From Chloroflexota bacterium (GTDB lineage: Bacteria; Chloroflexota; Limnocylindria; Limnocylindrales; CSP1-4), in NCBI GenBank assembly GCA_027346765.1, contig DAIERN010000031.1, positions 1 to 10,199 of the forward strand: DNA of 10,199 nucleotides, in the 5' to 3' direction. How positions within the stretch are numbered: position 1 is the first letter of the stretch; each line of letters opens with the position of its first letter. The translations under genes were made by a program, and so were the position numbers. The notes beneath the pieces are model-generated. The model was given only the letters and a program-made list of their open reading frames with translations. It was not told where the DNA came from and made no database searches. This document shows positions 6,282 to 10,199 of the stretch, one piece after another.

Positions 6282-6377
6282 GGCTCCTTGCTCCAGTGGT
6301 CATGAATGCCAAGGACAAGGGCCCCGATTAGGCGCGGGAGAGGCGGCTGTCGGGACGCCTGCAGGTTGCAGGGCATC

Positions 6378-6412
6378 AAAAAAGCCGGGGGCCCGATCTG
6401 GCCCTCCGGCTT
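6378..6412 (-). terminator. Intrinsic terminator in the ABC operon leader (candidate attenuator)
   Basis: On the minus strand GCCGG, a bulged A, then GGGCC (6410-6400) pairs with GGCCC-CCGGC (6393-6384) around an AGATCG loop, and six T residues follow at once (6383-6378). Flanking AA and TT extend the stem. It lies between the leader ORF and the ABC ATPase, all on the same strand. NlpC has its own terminator upstream, so this one probably acts on the ABC operon transcript itself. The minus-strand segment at 6488-6479 (GCCCTTCGGC) can pair with the terminator's 5' arm (6410-6401) by nine Watson-Crick pairs and one G-U, which would prevent terminator formation. Confidence 0.75.
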
Positions 6413-6439
6413 CTGAATTCGGCGGTTGGTCCGCTTCGC

Positions 6440-6559
6440 TCAGATCAGAAAGGGCACAGATCTCCCGCGCTCCGAAACGCCGAAGGGCGCGTCGGACCGC
6501 AGCGCGGAGGCTGCGGCGGTGGCGAGGTTGGGGATCATCATTCGGGGATCGTGCTCCAT
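6440..6559 (-). CDS. 39-codon candidate leader ORF of the ABC operon
   Basis: Starts at ATG 6559-6557 and ends TGA 6442-6440, 27 nt before the terminator stem. The product begins MEHDPRMMIPNLATAAASAL and ends SERGRSVPFLI. I do not recognise it, and it has no obvious run of a single regulatory amino acid. Its ribosome-binding site is weak; an alternative start at codon 7 (ATG ATG) has GGAG 12 nt upstream. Codons 24-28 hold the segment complementary to the terminator's 5' arm, so a ribosome stalled or absent on this ORF would change which hairpin forms. The placement fits ribosome-mediated attenuation as known upstream of some drug-inducible ABC genes (for example bmrB-bmrCD in Bacillus subtilis). 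Translation is not demonstrated. The sequence could instead be an untranslated leader. Confidence 0.4.
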   Translation of the reverse strand: MEHDPRMMIPNLATAAASALRSDAPFGVSERGRSVPFLI

Positions 6560-6592
6560 TAGTGGCTGGCTCTGGCGCGAGCGCGGTTGCGG

Positions 6593-6622
6593 AGAATACG
6601 AGCGCAAAGCGCGGACTGTCAA
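6593..6622 (-). promoter_or_regulatory. Sigma-70-like promoter of the ABC operon leader
   Basis: On the minus strand a perfect TTGACA (6622-6617) is followed after 18 bp by TATTCT (6598-6593, 4/6 to consensus), giving a start near 6586. A second TTGACA lies 11 bp upstream (6633-6628), making a direct repeat one helical turn apart that could be a duplicated -35 or an operator. The promoter sits just after the NlpC terminator and points at the leader ORF and ABC genes. I see no comparable promoter between the leader terminator and the ATPase. Confidence 0.55.
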
Positions 6623-6631
6623 ATCAGTGTC

Positions 6632-6671
6632 AAAAGCTGCGGCCGCGCGCCAAGGCAGTGACGCGCGGCCG
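6632..6671 (-). terminator. Intrinsic terminator of the NlpC/P60 gene
   Basis: A perfect 10-bp stem, CGGCCGCGCG with CGCGCGGCCG (6640-6649 and 6662-6671), encloses a 12-nt loop and begins 15 nt after the NlpC stop. On the minus strand it is followed by CAGC and then TTTT, so the U-run is short and displaced. It is probably a moderate terminator. Confidence 0.55.
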
Positions 6672-6686
6672 TTGGGAAGAGTTCGC

Positions 6687-7289
6687 CTAGTTGAGCTGGA
6701 CGTGCAGATAGGCGGTGAAGCCGCTGACGAAGTTCAGGCCGTGGACGCGCACGCCGTACTTCTTGTTGAGGGCGCTGATGATCTCGCCGTTGCCGATGTA
6801 GATGCCCATGTGCGTGCCCTTGTGCCAGATGACGAGGTCGCCCGGCTTGGGGTTGGAGCGACTCGCGAGGCCGCGTCGTTTGAACCAGTGGTAGTAGGCA
6901 CGGGCGCCTTTGCGGGCGCTGCCGATCTTGGCTTCGAGCCCGGACTGCTTGTAGACGCGCCACACGAGTCCGGAGCAGTCGAAGGACGTCATGCCCTCGG
7001 CGCCAAATCTGTAATGGGCGCCCACGTGGCTCCTGGCCAGCTGGACGATCCTGGCGCGCTGTGAGATGGACTTGGCCGAGCTCGTCGACTGGGCCGAGTT
7101 CGCCGACTGCGGCGATCCTGCCGACTGCGGCGATCCGGCCGACTGGACCGACTCCGCCGACTGGACCGATTCGACTGACTGGAAGCTGGCTGCTGCAACC
7201 GACTGCGGGCTGCCTGCCCCACCAGCGGACATGAGAAGTGCTGCGGCCAATGAAGCCGCGATGGCCATGCGCGACACGGCAAACGACAT
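6687..7289 (-). CDS. Secreted NlpC/P60 family peptidase (putative cell-wall hydrolase)
   Basis: A 200-residue secreted cysteine peptidase of the NlpC/P60 family, which cleaves peptide bonds in peptidoglycan stems. The start is ATG 7289-7287 with GAGGGGG seven bases upstream; an upstream in-frame start at 7325 would precede the signal sequence and lacks support. Residues 1-34 are a signal peptide (MSFAVSRMAIAASLAAALLM, then small residues). Residues 36-74 are a Ser/Gln/Ala linker of hexapeptide repeats. The catalytic domain runs from about 77 to 200, with Cys105 in SFDCSGLVW, PKPGDLVIWHKGTHMGIYIG with His160, and the conserved YIGNGEIISALN. The third triad position, often His 12 residues after the catalytic His, is Ser172 here, so another residue may serve. 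It has a long structured 5' leader and its own terminator, so it is probably monocistronic. Confidence 0.88.
   Translation of the reverse strand: MSFAVSRMAIAASLAAALLMSAGGAGSPQSVAAASFQSVESVQSAESVQSAGSPQSAGSPQSANSAQSTSSAKSISQRARIVQLARSHVGAHYRFGAEGMTSFDCSGLVWRVYKQSGLEAKIGSARKGARAYYHWFKRRGLASRSNPKPGDLVIWHKGTHMGIYIGNGEIISALNKKYGVRVHGLNFVSGFTAYLHVQLN
7084..7190 (-). repeat. 18-bp tandem repeats encoding hexapeptides in NlpC/P60
   Basis: About six degenerate 18-bp units encode the linker series VES-VQSAES-VQSAGS-PQSAGS-PQSANS. Two pairs are almost identical at the DNA level: GCCGACTGCGGCGATCC at 7102 and 7120, and GCCGACTGGACCGA at 7138 and 7156 (plus-strand reading). The unit is a multiple of three, so copy number can change without breaking the frame. 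Confidence 0.75.
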
Positions 7290-7510
7290 TCGATTTCCCC
7301 CTCTGCAGGGTGCGTCGAAGCACACCCCGCGGAACTTGCGGCCGCGCTACGCAAAATTCGCGCTAGGACGTTGGCGCGCCACCCACGGCACCGTCGCCTG
7401 GGGCAACGGCTAAGGGCTACACCAGGCCCGGGACGAGCGGCCTTGGTTTGATCCCCGCCACGACAACGGGGCTTGGACCGAGCATTACATACGCGTCAAT
7501 GAGAACGCAA
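7290..7510 (-). promoter_or_regulatory. Long structured 5' leader of NlpC/P60 with candidate -10 box
   Basis: Upstream of NlpC lie about 190 nt with no gene. A candidate -10 TGTAAT (minus, 7489-7484) has a poor -35 (TTGCGT, 7510-7505) at 15 bp. The transcribed part would contain a CCCCG/CGGGG stem (7453-7457 with 7467-7471), and two mutually exclusive helices: GCCTGG (7396-7401) with CCAGGC (7422-7427), and CCGTCGCC (7391-7398) with GGCAACGG (7402-7409). Long leaders before secreted cell-wall hydrolases often hold c-di-AMP (ydaO) riboswitches, but I do not find that family's conserved core here, so I leave the class open. Confidence 0.35.
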
Positions 7511-7549
7511 CCCCACCCGGGCCGCTAATCGTCATGGTGCGCTAGCCGG

Positions 7550-7780
7550 TCAGGCGACCTCGGCGTGCTTGTGGCGCGGCAGGCCCGCGACGACCGCCTC
7601 GAGCAGGTGCTGTGACGAGTGGGTGATCTCGTCCACGGCGCGATTGAACGCTTCCTCGTTGGCCGCGGACGGCTTGCGATAGCCACTGATCTTGCGCACG
7701 AACTGAAGTGCGGCGGCGCGGATCTCGTCCTCGCCGACGATCTCATCACCATCTCGGAGTCGAACGATGCTTCGGCACAT
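7550..7780 (-). CDS. DUF2277 family protein
   Basis: A 76-residue protein whose sequence matches my knowledge of the DUF2277 family: an opening MCRSIVRLRDGDEIVGEDEI, then RAAALQFVRKISGYRKPSAA and NEEAFNRAVDEITHSSQHLL. These are the family's hallmark segments (MCRSI, AAxQFVRKxSGxxKPS, NxxAFxxAV). The function of the family is unknown. The start ATG at 7780-7778 is preferred over an in-frame GTG at 7789, because family members begin with MCRSI and AAGG lies eight bases before it. It follows the upstream minus-strand gene by 24 nt and is probably cotranscribed with it. The C-terminal HKHAEVA tail is slightly basic. Cytoplasmic; no membrane segment or metal motif apart from the conserved Cys2. 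Confidence 0.85.
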   Translation of the reverse strand: MCRSIVRLRDGDEIVGEDEIRAAALQFVRKISGYRKPSAANEEAFNRAVDEITHSSQHLLEAVVAGLPRHKHAEVA

Positions 7781-7804
7781 GGGCGCCACCTTAAAGCACC
7801 TGCG

Positions 7805-8155
7805 TTAACCGAAGGCCGACCTTGCCCTGAGCAGCCGCGCGGCGTAATCGCGCACGGCAGGGGAGAGGCCCGCGTTGTTGGCGAGGAGCTCGAGATAAGC
7901 CGCGATCGCCGCGCGGTCGACCGGGGTGAGTGGCGCGGTGTGCCACGGATCGGCGGCTTGCTCCCCGCGCTCGCCGCGCTGGCCGCGGGAAACAGCCTCG
8001 ACCATCACTTCCGACTCGACCGAGCTGAAGAACATCGCCACCCGCGGCAGGCCGGCCATTGCCGCCTTGTGGGCGAGCACCTGGCTCGACAGGCGCAGCG
8101 CCTCGAGGTCGGCCGCCGACAGCCCCTCGAGAGTTGCCGCCACCTTGGGTGCCAT
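7805..8155 (-). CDS. Hypothetical helical protein
   Basis: A 116-residue product if started at the ATG 8155-8153 (MAPKVAATLEGLSAADLEAL), or 131 residues from the ATG at 8200. It is predicted almost entirely helical, with LRLSSQVLAHKAAMAGLPRV, a charged linker (RGQRGERGEQ) and a C-terminal helix pair (DRAAIAAYLELLANNAGLSP, ARLLRARSAFG). I do not recognise a named family. The shorter start leaves a 25-bp gap to the divergent MFS-like gene, whereas the longer start would overlap the likely TTG start of that gene; GAAGGA lies rather far (12 nt) from the shorter start. It precedes DUF2277 by 24 nt on the same strand, so the two may be cotranscribed. The amino-acid composition is balanced, unlike shadow frames on this strand. 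Confidence 0.6.
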   Translation of the reverse strand: MAPKVAATLEGLSAADLEALRLSSQVLAHKAAMAGLPRVAMFFSSVESEVMVEAVSRGQRGERGEQAADPWHTAPLTPVDRAAIAAYLELLANNAGLSPAVRDYAARLLRARSAFG

Positions 8156-8180
8156 CGAGCCACTGTATCCTTCGAAGGCG

Positions 8181-9524
8181 TTGCTTCCCACCTCGGCCAT
8201 CGACGGCTGGCGCCGCTTCGGCGACCCGCGTTTCCGGACTTACCACTACCTCGCTCTGGCACAGGGCGTGGTTGGCGTGCTCGCCGGTTTCGACGTCGTC
8301 ATCCCGTGGGCGCTGGCGATGGGCTGTCCGCCGTTCGCCGCGATCCTGCTGGGCGTCCTGCCGCTGGCCGGCGGGATGGCGCAGCTCGTGGTGCCGCGGC
8401 TGCTCGACCGGACAGACGGCAATCTGCGCGGCCTGACGATCCTCATCTCAGCGATCGGCGAGCCGCGCGGCCTGTACTTCGCCGCGCTCGCGCTGCTCTA
8501 CGCGGCCGGCCTGATCAGTGGCCCGGTCGCGCTGATCGTCCTGTCGGTATTGATCGGCATCACCAGCGTCTTGAGCTCGATCACCGGCGCGAACCTCCTC
8601 GCTTGGCATTCCGCCGTGCTGCCCGACCAGGATCGGCGGCTCGTCGTCCCACGCCTGATGGCCGTCTCGCTGGCGATCGGCGCGCTGCTGCTGCTGCCCA
8701 TGGCGGCGCTGCTCGACTCGCTCGTCCACGTCATCGGTCCGTACGCCTACGCGCTGCCGTTCGTCGTCTCGGGCGCTTTCAGTATTGCCGAGATCTGGGT
8801 GCTCTTTCGGCTACGCCATCCGGGCATGGTCATCGTGCCGCCGCGGGCGCTGGCGGCCGAATCGGAGCCGACACCGGAGCTGAACCAGTTCCTCCGCTCG
8901 AGCATGATCAACGCCCTGGGCATGGGCGTCACCCCGGCGCTGTCGGTGTTCATCATCAGCGTGCTGGGCATGACGGCCGGTTTCTCGATGATGGTTGGTG
9001 CGATCGGCACGCTGACGATGGTCGCGGCGGCAGCCGTCTACGGCGATCGCCTTACGCGGGGCTCGTCGTCACGGATGCTGCGCCGCTCGTTTGCCGTCCG
9101 CGTCCTGGCGATGATCAGCCCGCTGCTGGTGCTGCCGCTGCCCGCGCTGGCGCCCGTCTTTGTGATTACGTCGGGGATGCTGGGCGCGATCGGCTTTGCC
9201 GGCGGCACGCTCGCCGCCAACGAGCGGCTGTACCGGCTGATCAGCGGCCCGTCCGTGATCCGTCACCACGCGCGCTACCTGGCGCGCACCTCGGGCGCGA
9301 TGACCGTCGGTCAGCTCGCGGGCGCGGGTGTGATCGGCGTGGCCGGCGCTGTCCTGCCGGCGTTCGCGCTGCTCTACGTGACTTCGGCGGCTATTCGTGT
9401 CGTGGCCTGGCGGAGTGCGGGCGAATCCGTCAGCGCGCCCGCCGCCGCACCACCGCCGCCCCCACCGGAGCAGCCGCCGGCGGCCGAGCCTCCGGCATCG
9501 GCCGCCGTCCAAACAGCGAACTAG
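8181..9524 (+). CDS. MFS-like multi-pass membrane protein
   Basis: A membrane protein of about 447 residues with 10-12 hydrophobic segments, resembling major facilitator superfamily permeases. The N-terminal region reads GWRRFGDPRFRTYHYLALAQ and enters the first helix. A cytosolic loop with an Arg/Asp cluster (VPRLLDRTDGNLRG) resembles the MFS loop between helices 2 and 3. A central hydrophilic linker (RHPGMVIVPPRALAAESEPT) divides two roughly equal halves. The C-terminus is a proline-rich tail (APAAAPPPPPPEQPPAAEPP). The substrate is unknown. The frame is open far upstream, over the divergent gene. I choose the TTG at 8181 because membrane homology begins just after it and it avoids overlap with the shorter form of the divergent gene, but no good Shine-Dalgarno precedes it, so translation might be leaderless or start elsewhere. 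Confidence 0.75.
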   Translation: MLPTSAIDGWRRFGDPRFRTYHYLALAQGVVGVLAGFDVVIPWALAMGCPPFAAILLGVLPLAGGMAQLVVPRLLDRTDGNLRGLTILISAIGEPRGLYFAALALLYAAGLISGPVALIVLSVLIGITSVLSSITGANLLAWHSAVLPDQDRRLVVPRLMAVSLAIGALLLLPMAALLDSLVHVIGPYAYALPFVVSGAFSIAEIWVLFRLRHPGMVIVPPRALAAESEPTPELNQFLRSSMINALGMGVTPALSVFIISVLGMTAGFSMMVGAIGTLTMVAAAAVYGDRLTRGSSSRMLRRSFAVRVLAMISPLLVLPLPALAPVFVITSGMLGAIGFAGGTLAANERLYRLISGPSVIRHHARYLARTSGAMTVGQLAGAGVIGVAGAVLPAFALLYVTSAAIRVVAWRSAGESVSAPAAAPPPPPPEQPPAAEPPASAAVQTAN

Positions 9525-9558
9525 GGCGCGGCTCAATCCCGCTGAGCGGCGCGGAGGT

Positions 9559-10199
9559 TCAGGCGGTTGGACTCGTCCCTGACGGTTTGCCCCGCCGGAA
9601 CAGGGTGCCGCTGGACCACGGCGTGCCCAGGCGGGGCAGCAGGTAGCGATCAAGGCCGTAGTAGCCGGCCGTCTTCCAGGCGAGCATCACGCCGATCGCC
9701 ATCGTGAACAGCACCGGGTTGGACGAGGTCGATCCGGCGAGAAGATACGACACGTTCATGAGCGCTCCGAAGAACGCGGCGAGGCCGGTGAACGCGCCAA
9801 GGATGAGCGCGACGCCGACCGCGATCTCGCCGAACGTGACCAGCAGCGCGAACCAGCCCTCGGCATGGTTGTTGATCAGCATGTTGAGGAAGTCGCGATA
9901 CCAGTCGTACGTGATCGCCGGTCGTGCCGGCGCGTCAGGAATCGCAACTGCCTTGGTCCAGTAGCCCAACAGCGACGCGCCACCCTGGACCCAGCCCGGG
10001 TCACTCAGCTTGTGCAGCCCGGCATCGAGCCACGCGAAGCCAAGAAACACTCGGATCGGCAGCCAAACCCAGCCCGCCGCGCGGTTGCTGAACAGGAAGC
10101 GCGCGAACGGTGGCCCTTCCACCTCCACCGTCTCGGCGCCGGGCGCGTTGCGGTGATACATGAACAGCGCGATCACCAGGGCAATGAACGAGACCCAGA
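9559..10199 (-). CDS. DoxX-like membrane protein, 5' end beyond window
   Basis: Four or five membrane segments and the layout of the DoxX/DoxD-like family are visible. Key segments are FLGFAWLDAGLHKLSDPGWV, the loop YDWYRDFLNMLINNHAEGWF, FALLVTFGEIAVGVALILGA with its conserved Glu, and NVSYLLAGSTSSNP. DoxD-like proteins are linked to thiosulfate:quinone oxidoreductase activity; many DoxX proteins have no assigned role, and the function here is not established. An in-frame GTG (10176) and ATG (10161) exist, but the codons before them continue a hydrophobic helix (WVSFIALVIALFMYHRN) to the window edge without a stop, so the true start is probably outside the window. The C-terminus is basic (LFRRGKPSGTSPTA). 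It is convergent with the MFS-like gene, 34 bp apart, with only a 5-bp stem (GCTCA/TGAGC) in the gap. Confidence 0.8.
   Translation of the reverse strand, partial: WVSFIALVIALFMYHRNAPGAETVEVEGPPFARFLFSNRAAGWVWLPIRVFLGFAWLDAGLHKLSDPGWVQGGASLLGYWTKAVAIPDAPARPAITYDWYRDFLNMLINNHAEGWFALLVTFGEIAVGVALILGAFTGLAAFFGALMNVSYLLAGSTSSNPVLFTMAIGVMLAWKTAGYYGLDRYLLPRLGTPWSSGTLFRRGKPSGTSPTA

Noticed and set aside
6420..6630. tRNA or known small RNA between NlpC and the ABC operon
   Set aside because: No T-loop GGTTCGAATCC-like block, no cloverleaf, and no SRP, RNase P or tmRNA signature. A leader with an ORF and terminator explains it better.
7290..7500. ydaO (c-di-AMP) riboswitch upstream of NlpC/P60
   Set aside because: The context is right, but the conserved core blocks of that family are not visible by eye. 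Left as an unclassified structured leader.
7619..9646. A 675-codon plus-strand open frame
   Set aside because: It is rich in Arg, Ala, Gly and Pro with no membrane or domain pattern, and lies one frame off the MFS-like gene, which has clear hydrophobic helices. It is a high-GC shadow.
1..10199. CRISPR array, insertion sequence or prophage genes
   Set aside because: No regularly spaced identical repeats with unique spacers, and no transposase, integrase or phage structural motif in any frame. The only repeats are the palindromic 12-mers and the NlpC hexapeptide tract.

Overview
The window is GC-rich bacterial DNA, packed with short-spaced genes. GTG and TTG starts sit beside ATG, and Shine-Dalgarno sites are purine-rich. 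Gene content (UPF0173 hydrolase, SPFH/band-7 protein, glyoxalase-II-like MBL protein, single-permease ABC-2 exporter, tandem GNAT protein, DUF2277, DoxX-like protein, NlpC/P60 with a repeat linker) suggests a high-GC soil or freshwater lineage such as Chloroflexota, Dormibacterota or Actinomycetota. No rRNA or tRNA is present, so the phylum is an inference.

Layout. 1-936 (minus): UPF0173 metal hydrolase coupled by a TGATG overlap to a gene running off the left edge. 1051-2728 (plus): SPFH membrane protein followed 25 nt later by an MBL-fold hydrolase, probably one transcript. 2729-3167: no intact gene; it holds a 137-bp imperfect palindrome built from a repeated 12-mer (a fifth copy lies just outside) and an N-terminal remnant of an aminoglycoside phosphotransferase-like gene. 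3168-6622 (minus): an apparent operon with promoter, 39-codon leader ORF, intrinsic terminator with a possible antiterminator, ABC ATPase, 64-aa basic small protein, ABC-2 permease, tandem-GNAT acetyltransferase (broken by a 1-nt frameshift), then the phosphotransferase remnant. 6632-7500 (minus): secreted NlpC/P60 hydrolase with its own terminator and a long structured 5' leader. 7550-8155 or 8200 (minus): DUF2277 protein and a helical hypothetical protein. 8181-9524 (plus): MFS-like multi-pass membrane protein. 9559-10199 (minus): DoxX-like membrane protein whose 5' end lies beyond the window.

The most interesting region is the minus-strand ABC-GNAT operon. Exporter, acetyltransferase and phosphotransferase remnant together look like a resistance or self-protection module (inference). 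NlpC already has its own terminator, so the second terminator, lying inside the ABC operon leader, fits a transcription attenuator. A 10-nt segment of the leader ORF is complementary to the terminator's 5' arm (nine Watson-Crick pairs and one G-U). The nested palindrome at 2748-2884 is the other unexplained structure.
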